Virus record (IMG/VR): IMGVR_UViG_3300018424_000034
Coordinates: 1 to 48,832 of that record
Strand: one strand, 5' to 3'
Length of the DNA stretch: 48,832 nucleotides
Source of the DNA: a virus
A program made the position numbers and the translations under genes. This document shows, in pieces, positions 31,981-38,148 of the stretch (the first letter of the stretch is position 1; the number at the start of each line of letters is the position of its first letter). The notes beneath the pieces are model-generated. The model made no database searches. It saw only the letters and a list, made by a program, of their open reading frames with translations, and had not been told where the DNA came from.

Positions 31981-32385
31981 ATGTCTAAAACTAACGAATA
32001 CAAACTGTTTCAATTACTAAAAAACAATTTAAAAAATACACATTTTACAAGGATAGAATCACATACTGAACTAGGTATTCCTGACGTAAATGCTTGTCAT
32101 AATGGACAAGAAGTATGGTTAGAACTTAAGGCTAACTCACGCAAGGATTTGGGGTTAAGCAAGTATCAAATCGTGTGGATGAAGAAAAGAATTAAGCATG
32201 GTGGTAACGTTTGGATTATGAACCGACCCCTCTTGGACAAGACCCTTAGATTCTACAGCCCAAGTACCATTGACCCTGGTTCGTTGACCTCGGTACACGA
32301 ACAACCGACCCTCGTCCTCGGGCCAAATAAGATTAACTGGGACCAGGTGATGGATCTACTCTTTCCCGCTGGAGCAGCTCACTAA
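31981..32385 (+). CDS. VRR-NUC / PD-(D/E)XK nuclease-like protein
   Basis: A 134-residue protein. 'ESHTELGIPDVNACHNGQEVWLELKA' contains the nuclease core (D35, E48-x-K50), and 'LSKYQIVWMKKRIKHGGNVWIM' gives the usual Q and helix of this fold. Related small phage nucleases act as junction resolvases or packaging-associated endonucleases. Located between the terminase genes, so a role in resolving replicated DNA before packaging is reasonable. The stop abuts the first CCTCG repeat. Confidence 0.75.
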   Translation: MSKTNEYKLFQLLKNNLKNTHFTRIESHTELGIPDVNACHNGQEVWLELKANSRKDLGLSKYQIVWMKKRIKHGGNVWIMNRPLLDKTLRFYSPSTIDPGSLTSVHEQPTLVLGPNKINWDQVMDLLFPAGAAH

Positions 32386-32490
32386 CCTCGCACCTCGTAC
32401 AATCCCAAACCTCGCGTGAAGCAGTACTTTTTGTGCATGGCCCACGGATCTGATTCACCAGACCCCCCGTGCAGCTCAGGAATTTTTTGC

Positions 32491-32518
32491 TTGACTTGAA
32501 TTTACAGTTTGGTAATCT
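32491..32518 (+). promoter_or_regulatory. Weak promoter candidate before ORF 32528
   Basis: TTGACT (32491-32496), 16 bases, TAATCT (32513-32518). The -10 ends 9 bases before an ATG without a ribosome site. Weak on its own, but it repeats the pattern of -10 elements next to start codons. Confidence 0.3.
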
Positions 32519-32527
32519 CGTTAGCAT

Positions 32528-32635
32528 ATGTCGTCGAATAACTCCGACTTACACATTAGAGAAAGGAGCACTGGCTCGTCACCAGCACGCTCCTTCCTCG
32601 TACCTCGTTTCATTCCTATCTTTGGATTCACATGA
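32528..32635 (+). CDS. Possible 35-aa peptide
   Basis: ATG at 32528, ending TGA at 32633-32635: 'MSSNNSDLHIRERSTGSSP...' with a hydrophobic end. The hairpin 32563-32595 and one CCTCG repeat lie inside it. No ribosome site. It may be a noncoding RNA rather than a gene. Confidence 0.25.
   Translation: MSSNNSDLHIRERSTGSSPARSFLVPRFIPIFGFT
32563..32595 (+). repeat. GC-rich hairpin in the island
   Basis: AAGGAGC (32563-32569) pairs with GCTCCTT (32589-32595), and inside it CTGG (32571-32574) pairs with CCAG (32582-32585). No T-tract follows; a CCTCG repeat follows directly. Confidence 0.5.
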
Positions 32636-32718
32636 CTAGACTCCGACTCCCTTCAGGAGCTGGCGTAGCACAAAGTTCCGTGATCCCTTTTCCATTTATC
32701 TTTCTAGAATTTTTCTTC

Positions 32719-32747
32719 TTGACATCTGCAGTTACACATCTTATATA
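32719..32747 (+). promoter_or_regulatory. Strong promoter TTGACATCT...TATATA
   Basis: TTGACA (32719-32724), 17-base spacer, TATATA (32742-32747). The downstream leader contains AGATAAGATA and ACTTAACATAAGGAGAAA before the ATG at 32777. The same plan is seen at 33540. Confidence 0.65.
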
Positions 32748-32776
32748 GATAAGATAACTTAACATAAGGAGAAACT

Positions 32777-32857
32777 ATGAACACAATAATCCCTGAGCTG
32801 GCAGCGATCGCTGTCGTACTTATGCTTCTTACTATGACGGGGGTAATCATATGGTGA
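32777..32857 (+). CDS. 26-aa single-pass membrane peptide
   Basis: Strong ribosome site (AAGGAG) and promoter. 'MNTIIPELAAIAVVLMLLTM' continues hydrophobic to a Trp at the end. Overlaps the next start. Such tiny membrane peptides in phages often modulate host membrane proteins or lysis; here the role is unknown. Confidence 0.6.
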   Translation: MNTIIPELAAIAVVLMLLTMTGVIIW

Positions 32858-33024
32858 AGAAGGTAAACTGGTCAGAGCTGCCATTGATGTGCTGGAAGCT
32901 AACCTATTACAAGGAGGCACCTAATGGGAAGATGCGGTTTTATGAATATGATGGTGACCACAGTAGCATGTGCGAAGGCATCGATGAAGACAAATTAATA
33001 CAAATATCGGAGGATAAAGCATGA
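32851..33024 (+). CDS. Small hypothetical protein (57 aa)
   Basis: Starts inside the end of the membrane peptide and ends in ATGA with the next gene. 'VKKVNWSELPLMCWKLTYYKEAPNGKMRFYEYDGD' has a beta-hairpin-like look, followed by an acidic end. Coupled on both sides. No family recognised. Confidence 0.55.
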   Translation: MVKKVNWSELPLMCWKLTYYKEAPNGKMRFYEYDGDHSSMCEGIDEDKLIQISEDKA

Positions 33025-33332
33025 ATATTAAAGAATGGTTGAAGGATCGTGAGCAGCAGGAGCTGCTCACCATCAAGGACGTCGCTGATCACGGATGCAG
33101 CGGTGGTGTCTCGGGTTTAATATACTACACTGAGACTGGTAAGTTCCATGATGACCATGAGAAAGAAATTTGGGATCTTGTAGAACGGTTCGCGAATGAC
33201 TCTGGTCAGAGTATCATGCAATACATCGCAAACATTTCCAAAGCTGGATCTCTTGATCAATTGAAGAATGATCTCGTCTGGCTGGCGGTAGAGGTGAATG
33301 CTCAGGACCTGCTCGATGAGCGTGGTCAATGA
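33021..33332 (+). CDS. Conserved phage protein (DUF7222-like)
   Basis: A 103-residue protein: 'KDVADHGCSGGVSGLIYYTETGKFHDDHEKEIWDLV' with 'HGC-S-GGVSG-x-IYY', a signature I recall from small phage proteins (DUF7222-like, from memory), and a helical C-terminus. GC content and codon choice differ from the AT-rich genes around it (many CTG, GTC, GAC), suggesting recent arrival. Function unknown; such island genes often counter host defence. Confidence 0.6.
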   Translation: MNIKEWLKDREQQELLTIKDVADHGCSGGVSGLIYYTETGKFHDDHEKEIWDLVERFANDSGQSIMQYIANISKAGSLDQLKNDLVWLAVEVNAQDLLDERGQ

Positions 33333-33543
33333 TCCTCGCACTTCTCGCACTGCTGTTAGTAAGCCCCAGGTCACTGTTGACACTGGGGGCCCTGCTGGCA
33401 ATGATTTTGATGAAGCTTTTGTCATGAAGAGCTCGTACCTCGTTTACGAACACAACTTGATTGGCACAGGGTTAGATGTAGAAGTTCAGGGGGCGTGCGT
33501 GGGATTGGGTAGGAAATATGCTTGGATAAATTTTTATACTTGA
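33316..33543 (+). CDS. Possible 75-aa protein overlapping a membrane peptide
   Basis: ATG at 33316 preceded by AGGA. 'VSKPQVTVDTGGPAGNDFDEAFVMKSSYLVYEHNLIGTGLDVEVQGACVGL' reads as a soluble beta-rich protein. The first third overlaps the gene before it and the membrane peptide at 33329 in another frame. One CCTCG repeat encodes 'SYLVY'. Either this frame or 33329, or both, is real. Confidence 0.4.
   Translation: MSVVNDPRTSRTAVSKPQVTVDTGGPAGNDFDEAFVMKSSYLVYEHNLIGTGLDVEVQGACVGLGRKYAWINFYT
33329..33427 (+). CDS. 32-aa hydrophobic peptide
   Basis: ATG in an ATGA overlap with the DUF7222-like gene. Nearly all hydrophobic ('ILALLALLLVSP', 'LLTLGALLAMILMKLL'). Competes with the frame at 33316. The ATGA coupling and hydrophobic pattern favour expression, but a hydrophobic shadow of a C/T-rich region is possible. 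Confidence 0.4.
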   Translation: MILALLALLLVSPRSLLTLGALLAMILMKLLS

Positions 33544-33568
33544 CATCTTATGAAGATATGCTTATATG
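33540..33568 (+). promoter_or_regulatory. Strong promoter TTGACATCT...TATATG
   Basis: TTGACA (33540-33545), 17-base spacer, TATATG (33563-33568), then a leader with ACTTAACAAAGGAGAAAA before the ATG at 33599. Nearly the same layout as 32719. Confidence 0.6.
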
Positions 33569-33598
33569 TAATGAACTAAACTTAACAAAGGAGAAAAC

Positions 33599-34102
33599 AT
33601 GGGATTTGATTTATATAGTCTAGGAAAACACAAATCAGAAAAAGGCGAATACTATAGAGATACTGTTTGGGGTTGGCGAAGATTAGCTGACTTTGTTTGT
33701 ACTCAAACAGGAGTGATTGAGGACAAAGATAAAGCCGATTGGCAAATGAACAATGGGCATGAAGTGTCAGAACAAACTGCAAAGCAAATCGCACAACAGT
33801 TAAAAGCCCTCATTAAAGATGGCACAGTTTCCAAAGCTATCAAAGAGGTAGAGGAAGAAGAAAAGAAAGCCGAAAGGAACAATGTTCAAATTCAGAAGTT
33901 GCATCAGATGTTGCGTGATAAGGTAGAGAAAGAAACAGGAAAAGAAAACCTTGCACCGATAGACTATCCAAAAGCTGACCATGATACGTGGGAATGGATA
34001 CAAAAACGATATGACTATGGTAGTTCCTATCCTTTTACAATGGAAAGCGTAGAAGAATTTATTCAGTTCTGCGAAGATAGTAATGGGTTTACAATCTGTT
34101 AA
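33599..34102 (+). CDS. Conserved marine-phage protein (167 aa)
   Basis: Begins 'MGFDLYSLGKHKSEKGEYYRDTVWGWRRL', a start I have seen in many phage genomes. A long charged helix (residues 65-120, 'KEVEEEEKKAERNNVQIQKL') and a C-terminal 'ESVEEFIQFCEDSNGFTIC' follow. Good ribosome site and its own promoter, so it is probably made early and strongly. Function not known. Confidence 0.65.
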   Translation: MGFDLYSLGKHKSEKGEYYRDTVWGWRRLADFVCTQTGVIEDKDKADWQMNNGHEVSEQTAKQIAQQLKALIKDGTVSKAIKEVEEEEKKAERNNVQIQKLHQMLRDKVEKETGKENLAPIDYPKADHDTWEWIQKRYDYGSSYPFTMESVEEFIQFCEDSNGFTIC

Positions 34103-34179
34103 TGGATTACTTTCTAATGTTGGTTATCGTCGTTGGTTTCATCTGCCTAGTTAATAGCGTTGAAACCTTTGACGATTAA
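34102..34179 (+). CDS. 25-aa membrane peptide
   Basis: ATG overlaps the stop before it (TAATG). 'MDYFLMLVIVVGFICLVNSV' then an acidic end. A single membrane helix. A CCTCG repeat follows the stop without a gap. Confidence 0.5.
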   Translation: MDYFLMLVIVVGFICLVNSVETFDD

Positions 34180-34475
34180 CCTCGTTTCTCGTGCAAGAAA
34201 CAAGTTTTATATTAATGCGATAGATTGTTAGGGTGCTTCGCTGACGGAAACAGTTCAAAAAGCCTATGATGTCTAGGTCGGGTTGTCCTCGTTTCGTGCG
34301 TGTGCGTTGATCTATGGAAGAATTTATTTGAACTAAAAGGGGGGAAATTATGATTTTGTTATATTTTGAATTAATAGAGCAAATAAAAAAAGTTTATAAA
34401 AAGATAAAATAATTGTTGTAATAAGTTTTTTAATTTTGTAAAAGTAATCACTAACTTAACAAAAGGAAAAAACAA
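34180..34475. other. 296-base gap with two CCTCG repeats and a possible tiny peptide
   Basis: Two copies of the CCTCG repeat (34180 and 34287) lie in a GC-richer first half, then a very AT-rich half. A 20-residue Lys-rich peptide (34350-34412) follows a strong AAGGGGGG site. The leader of the gene at 34476 carries ACTTAACAAAAGGA, related to the leaders at 32757 and 33579; a clear -10/-35 pair is not visible. Nothing else seen. Confidence 0.5.
34350..34412 (+). CDS. Possible 20-aa peptide
   Basis: ATG after an exceptionally G-rich ribosome site. 'MILLYFELIEQIKKVYKKIK' could be an amphipathic helix that binds membranes. Very short, so it is listed with low confidence. Confidence 0.25.
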   Translation: MILLYFELIEQIKKVYKKIK

Positions 34476-34847
34476 ATGACTATAAATACAAAACAAGTCA
34501 AAAGTTTTTCAGTTTATAAAGAGTTAGAACTCGAAAAAACTGAAAAGATAAAATATGCTTACGCGTCAGTTAAGATGACAAGAAAGCAATCAAATAAAAT
34601 AATTGAACTTTTACAACAAGAGGTCAGTTTATTATTTGATAAAAAACCAAAGACTAATGTTTTATTCATTAAGGATAAAAACAAAAATGTAGTTGGCTCA
34701 ATTCAAAAGATTGTGAGGAAATCACAAAGGTTTGATACAACTGCTTTCAAAGAAAAGTTTCCAAAACTTTTCAATGAGTTTTTAGTACCTAGTGAAAGCT
34801 GTGAATTTAAGCCTGTACTTGATGAGGTATTAAATGAGCAACAATAA
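34476..34847 (+). CDS. Hypothetical protein (123 aa)
   Basis: A Lys-rich protein: 'MTINTKQVKSFSVYKELELEKTEKIKYAYASVKMTRKQSNKIIELLQQEV' (start region), then 'TNVLFIKDKNKNVVGSIQKIVRKSQRFDTTAFKEKFPKLFNEF'. The beta-turn 'KNKNVVGS' and 'FDTTAFKEKFPKL' recall substrate-like proteins of phage recombination operons, but I cannot assign a family. Ribosome site AAAGGA; leader shared with two promoters upstream. Confidence 0.55.
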   Translation: MTINTKQVKSFSVYKELELEKTEKIKYAYASVKMTRKQSNKIIELLQQEVSLLFDKKPKTNVLFIKDKNKNVVGSIQKIVRKSQRFDTTAFKEKFPKLFNEFLVPSESCEFKPVLDEVLNEQQ

Positions 34848-35097
34848 TTCATTAGTAAATGTAATTAATACTAATCTTGAAAAAAAGTTTTCAAGCGAGG
34901 AAATTTCTAAACGATTGGATAGTAAGGTTGTTCGATCTTTAGACTATGAACTTTGTTATAAAACTTTAGAGAGTGTAGTTGAGGAAACTATATTAGAGTA
35001 TCAAGGAACTGAATGTGTCGAGTTTCTAAAACAAAAATACTTTGATAAGTTTAAGAACTTACTTGAAAAGATGAGTGGTATTAATTCTAATGGCTAG
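34834..35097 (+). CDS. Hypothetical protein (87 aa)
   Basis: A helical acidic protein overlapping the previous gene by 14 bases and the nuclease by 8. 'FSSEEISKRLDSKVVRSLDYELCYKTLESVVEETIL' forms several helices. No motif recognised. Confidence 0.55.
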   Translation: MSNNNSLVNVINTNLEKKFSSEEISKRLDSKVVRSLDYELCYKTLESVVEETILEYQGTECVEFLKQKYFDKFKNLLEKMSGINSNG

Positions 35098-35389
35098 AAT
35101 TTTTAACCTTAAACCCGATTATATCCCCGAGCAATTCGGGGGTATATACTTTCTAATATCTCGAACTAATGGTGTCATTAAATATATCGGAATGTCTAAG
35201 TTTGATGTCCACCAAAGATTAAGGAACTACAATTTAGATCGATTGAATTGTGATGTTAAAATCTTAAGAGTTAAAGATATTCACAAGATACGTTGGTATG
35301 AAAGACGTTGGATACAAAAGTACAGACCTAGTTGGAATGTAAGAATATATTCTAAACGTACCAATTACTTACATAACCCTTATCTTTAA
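35090..35389 (+). CDS. GIY-YIG endonuclease (99 aa)
   Basis: The ATG at 35090 overlaps the previous stop. The earlier in-frame start at 35075 is less likely because it extends the overlap. 'GGIYFLISRTNGVIKYIGMSK' gives GIY (18-20) and YIG (32-34). The catalytic Glu is in 'WYERRWIQKYRP' (E71) and the Asn in 'SWNVRI' (N83). It is a minimal single-domain nuclease, lacking the DNA-binding tail of homing enzymes such as I-TevI. It could be a free-standing homing nuclease beside the terminase or act in host DNA breakdown. Confidence 0.8.
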   Translation: MARIFNLKPDYIPEQFGGIYFLISRTNGVIKYIGMSKFDVHQRLRNYNLDRLNCDVKILRVKDIHKIRWYERRWIQKYRPSWNVRIYSKRTNYLHNPYL

Positions 35390-35589
35390 AAGCAGGAAGG
35401 CAGCTGCATCTCACCAGCAGCTGACTTCTATCACCTGTCAGCTCAGTACAATATCTAGTAATACAATTCCAGAAAACCACTACATAAGGTATCGACACCC
35501 CCCCCACCACGCATATAGACTGTGATGGTACCGACAACTTAGACTTTAGACAAGTTGAATACACGCAGAGAAGTGATATATTCTACGTT
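35390..35589. other. 200-base gap before the large terminase gene
   Basis: Contains three CAGCTG-like sites (around 35400-35455), among them the inverted repeat AGCTGAC/GTCAGCT, and an eight-C run (35498-35505), which is rare in this AT-rich genome. The promoter for the large terminase lies at its end. No open frame of interest. A packaging or control site is possible. Confidence 0.45.
35555..35582 (+). promoter_or_regulatory. Extended -10 promoter for the large terminase gene
   Basis: TTGAAT (35555-35560), 16-base spacer, TATATT (35577-35582) with an extended TG (TGATATATT). The -10 ends 7 bases before the ATG at 35590; there is no ribosome site, so the mRNA is probably leaderless. Confidence 0.55.
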
Positions 35590-37065
35590 ATGAGTACTGA
35601 ATTACTTACTACTAGTCAATTAAGAGATAAGTTAGAAACTACTTGGTTACAGCATATTAAACTTTGCCAAGATAATTTTTTATATTTTGTTGCAAATGTA
35701 TGGCCTGATTTCATTTATCGTAAGACAAGTGATCCTACTAAGTATGGTCACCATCAGATCATTGCCAATCAACTAGTTAAGATATCAAATTCCAAAAGAG
35801 GGAGGCTAATCATTAACATGCCCCCCCGACACACAAAATCAGAATTTGCTTCCTTTTTATTTCCTGCCTGGTTTATCGGAAAATTTCCAAAAAAGAAGAT
35901 TATGCAAGTATCCCACAACGCAGAGCTGGCTCAGAGATTTGGTTCCAAGGTAAGGAATCTTATGGATTCCCCTGAGTATAAACAAATTTTTGGTGATGTT
36001 AAATTAAGAGAAGATTCAAAAGCAAAAGGACGTTGGGAGACAAGTCATGGTGGGGAGTACTTTGCTGCTGGTGTAGGTGGTTCCATCACAGGTCGTGGTG
36101 CCGATCTATTAATTATTGATGATCCCCATACCGAACAAGATTCTATGAGTGACTCCGCAATGGAGAGAGCGTATGAGTGGTATTCATCAGGCCCCCGTCA
36201 ACGTTTACAGCCAGGTGGTTCCATCTTGGTAGTAATGACTAGATGGGCTCAAGATGATTTGACAGGACGACTTTTAAAAAACCAAACAGATCCAAAAGGA
36301 GATAAGTGGCAACAAATATCTTTCCCTGCAATATTACCTGGTGGTGAACCTGTATGGCCTGAGTATTGGGAACTAGAAGAATTAGAAAAAGTTAAAGCAT
36401 CTATTTCAGTACGTAACTGGAATGCTCAGTACATGCAAGAACCTACTTCTGAAGAAGGTGCTATTTTAAAACGAGAGTGGTGGAGACCGTGGAAGAAACA
36501 AATGCCACAAATACATTTTATAATTCAATCTTATGATACTGCATTTAGTAAAAAGGAAACTGCCGACTATAGTGCTATTACTACGTGGGGAGTATTTTAT
36601 CCAGATGAAGTTACCCCTGCTCTAATACTATTAGATGCTATGAAAGGTAGGTGGGACTTTCCAGAGTTAAAAGCTGTAGCTATGGAACAATATAAATACT
36701 GGGAACCTGAATCGGTGATCGTGGAAGCCAAAGCGTCAGGACAGCCCCTACTACAAGAGATGCGTAGAATGGGTATTCCTGTAATGGATTTCGTACCCAC
36801 AAGGGGAAATGATAAACATACCAGGGTCAATTCAGTAGCACCTATCTTTGAATCTGGTTCAGTTTGGTATCCTCATGGTGAGTCATGGGCAGAAGAAGTT
36901 ATCGAAGAATGTGCAGCTTTTCCTAATGGATCTCATGATGACTATGTAGACAGCACTAGTCAGGCTATGTTAAGATACCGTCAAGGTGGTTTAGTTTCTA
37001 TGAAATCGGACTACGAAGACGAGGAACGTCCACCAAGAGAATATATTTACTACGAAGGAAGATAA
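35590..37065 (+). CDS. terL: Terminase large subunit
   Basis: A 491-residue protein. The ATPase has Walker A-like 'MPPRHTKSE' (77-85) and Walker B 'LLIIDDPHTE' (173-182), with 'VVMTRWAQDDL' as the coupling motif. The RNase H-like nuclease has 'QSYDTAFSKKETADYSA' (D316), 'SVIVEAKASGQ' (E379) and 'NGSHDDYVDSTSQAM' (D450/D451). All catalytic residues are present, so it should cut and pump DNA into the prohead. It is separated from the small subunit by a 4.1-kb accessory island. Confidence 0.95.
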   Translation: MSTELLTTSQLRDKLETTWLQHIKLCQDNFLYFVANVWPDFIYRKTSDPTKYGHHQIIANQLVKISNSKRGRLIINMPPRHTKSEFASFLFPAWFIGKFPKKKIMQVSHNAELAQRFGSKVRNLMDSPEYKQIFGDVKLREDSKAKGRWETSHGGEYFAAGVGGSITGRGADLLIIDDPHTEQDSMSDSAMERAYEWYSSGPRQRLQPGGSILVVMTRWAQDDLTGRLLKNQTDPKGDKWQQISFPAILPGGEPVWPEYWELEELEKVKASISVRNWNAQYMQEPTSEEGAILKREWWRPWKKQMPQIHFIIQSYDTAFSKKETADYSAITTWGVFYPDEVTPALILLDAMKGRWDFPELKAVAMEQYKYWEPESVIVEAKASGQPLLQEMRRMGIPVMDFVPTRGNDKHTRVNSVAPIFESGSVWYPHGESWAEEVIEECAAFPNGSHDDYVDSTSQAMLRYRQGGLVSMKSDYEDEERPPREYIYYEGR

Positions 37066-37066
37066 C

Positions 37067-37414
37067 ATGTCAGACAAATTATCATTTGATGAAAAAATGA
37101 AGCTAGTAGAGCAAGGAAAAATAGATAAAAAAACTGGTAAGTTTACATCTATGGATGCTATGAGAGAAGCTAAAGGATTTAAGCCTGGAGAAACTCCAGC
37201 ACAATTTAATACAAGAAGATCAGTTTTAGAAGGTGCTAAGAAAACACTTAAAGCTACTAAGTACGGAAAGATTGCAGCTGGTGTTGTTGGAGCAGGACTA
37301 GCTCTTAAACAATATTTAAAATCTAAAACTAATAAAGCTGAAGACGTAGATAAAAAATCTACAGGTGGTATGACCATCGGTAAAGGTAAAGATTACATCA
37401 AAGATTTATTATAG
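37067..37414 (+). CDS. Small head-region protein (115 aa)
   Basis: A basic protein: 'LSFDEKMKLVEQGKIDKKTGKFTSMDAMREAKGF' then 'GKIAAGVVGAGLALKQYLKS', a small-residue helix, and a Gly/Lys-rich end. It follows the large terminase by one base. The short Gly-zipper helix and location suggest a small virion component. No family recognised. Confidence 0.55.
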   Translation: MSDKLSFDEKMKLVEQGKIDKKTGKFTSMDAMREAKGFKPGETPAQFNTRRSVLEGAKKTLKATKYGKIAAGVVGAGLALKQYLKSKTNKAEDVDKKSTGGMTIGKGKDYIKDLL

Positions 37415-37423
37415 GAGTTAATT

Positions 37424-37789
37424 ATGGCACTATCACCAAAACAGAAAAAGATTGCTAAGATGGCAGGAGACCCTAACAAGATTGAGGGCGAAGATTTTAA
37501 AAAATTAAAAACTATGAAAGCTAATAGTGGATTAGAAATAGACGCCGATATTTTAGGTAATAGGTTAGACAAGAAAATGACAAAGTATCTTGGTTCTAAA
37601 GAAACTGAATTACATGCTGGATACAAAGGTGATTACAAAGAAGATTCTGGTGAAGATAGAGCAGAGAAAAGAGCTTTAAAAGAAGTAATGCAAGAAGCGG
37701 GTATAAAATTTACAGGTGCTAAATACGGTAAGATGATCATGGCCCGTGGTTGTAAGATGGGTAAAAATAAACCAACAAAATTATCATAG
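37424..37789 (+). CDS. Small basic head-region protein (121 aa)
   Basis: Begins 'MALSPKQKKIAKMAGDPNKI', a helix start seen in many marine phage head clusters. It continues charged and ends with 'MIMARGCKMGKNKPTKLS'. Ribosome site AGGAG. Probably a minor virion or assembly protein; function unproven. Confidence 0.55.
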   Translation: MALSPKQKKIAKMAGDPNKIEGEDFKKLKTMKANSGLEIDADILGNRLDKKMTKYLGSKETELHAGYKGDYKEDSGEDRAEKRALKEVMQEAGIKFTGAKYGKMIMARGCKMGKNKPTKLS

Positions 37790-37796
37790 GAGATTT

Positions 37797-38144
37797 ATGG
37801 GAGAAAAAGTTAAAACAAATCCATACGCTTTATCTAGTCGTAAAAAAGAAAGTAAAGGATCAGACACTTCTGGTTCTCCTGTTTACGATCCAAATCCACC
37901 GATCATGGGAAACCCTGCAGTTGTAGGTCCTAAGATGGAAGGTGATGAAATGAGAGAATTCATGAGTGTTAATCAAGGCATTGAAGATGTAGCCGATTAT
38001 TCTTCTAAGTACCAAGCTAATCCAGACATGGACAAGGAATCAAAAGAGTATGTTCAATCACGAAACTACAACACAGGTGGTGATGTAAAAGTAAGGGGTG
38101 GTGGCAAAGCGATTAGAGGAATGAACTTCACAGGCGTAAAGTAA
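37797..38144 (+). CDS. Small head-region protein with GGG-IRG-F-G-K tail (115 aa)
   Basis: The ATG at 37797 follows TAGGAG; an upstream in-frame GTG/ATG near 37746 lies inside the previous gene. The C-terminal 'GGDVKVRGGGKAIRGMNFTGV' is a motif I associate with small proteins of HMO-2011-type and related marine podoviruses. A related end (IQIKGFKFSGIK) closes the protein at 43419. It may be a docking tail for the capsid interior; that is inference. Confidence 0.6.
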   Translation: MGEKVKTNPYALSSRKKESKGSDTSGSPVYDPNPPIMGNPAVVGPKMEGDEMREFMSVNQGIEDVADYSSKYQANPDMDKESKEYVQSRNYNTGGDVKVRGGGKAIRGMNFTGVK

Positions 38145-38148
38145 TGCC

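Larger units (their letters stand above)
32386..32776. other. 391-base mostly noncoding stretch with repeats, hairpin and promoters
   Basis: Begins with CCTCGCACCTCGTAC directly after a stop codon. It contains a promoter-like TTGACT (32491) with TAATCT (32513), a possible 35-residue peptide (32528-32635), a GC-rich hairpin (32563-32595), a second CCTCGTACCTCGTTT (32596) and a strong promoter (32719-32747). Composition is more GC-rich than the genome around it. Confidence 0.6.
32386..34302 (+). repeat. Dispersed CCTCGTACCTCGTTT repeat (six copies)
   Basis: Copies at 32386-32400, 32596-32610, 33334-33350 (CCTCGCACTTCTCGCAC), 33432-33445, 34180-34194 and 34287-34302, all in the same orientation. 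The common core is CCTCG(T/C)(A/T)C..CTCGT. Two copies start at once after stop codons (32385 and 34179). I see none elsewhere in the window, so it marks this island. Confidence 0.55.

Noticed and set aside
32333-32527. Minus-strand 64-residue frame in the island gap
   Set aside because: No ribosome site, Cys/Arg-rich random composition, opposite to repeats and a nuclease gene end.
32386-34302. CCTCG repeats as a CRISPR array or tandem repeat
   Set aside because: Spacing is irregular (about 100 to over 700 bases) and genes lie between them.
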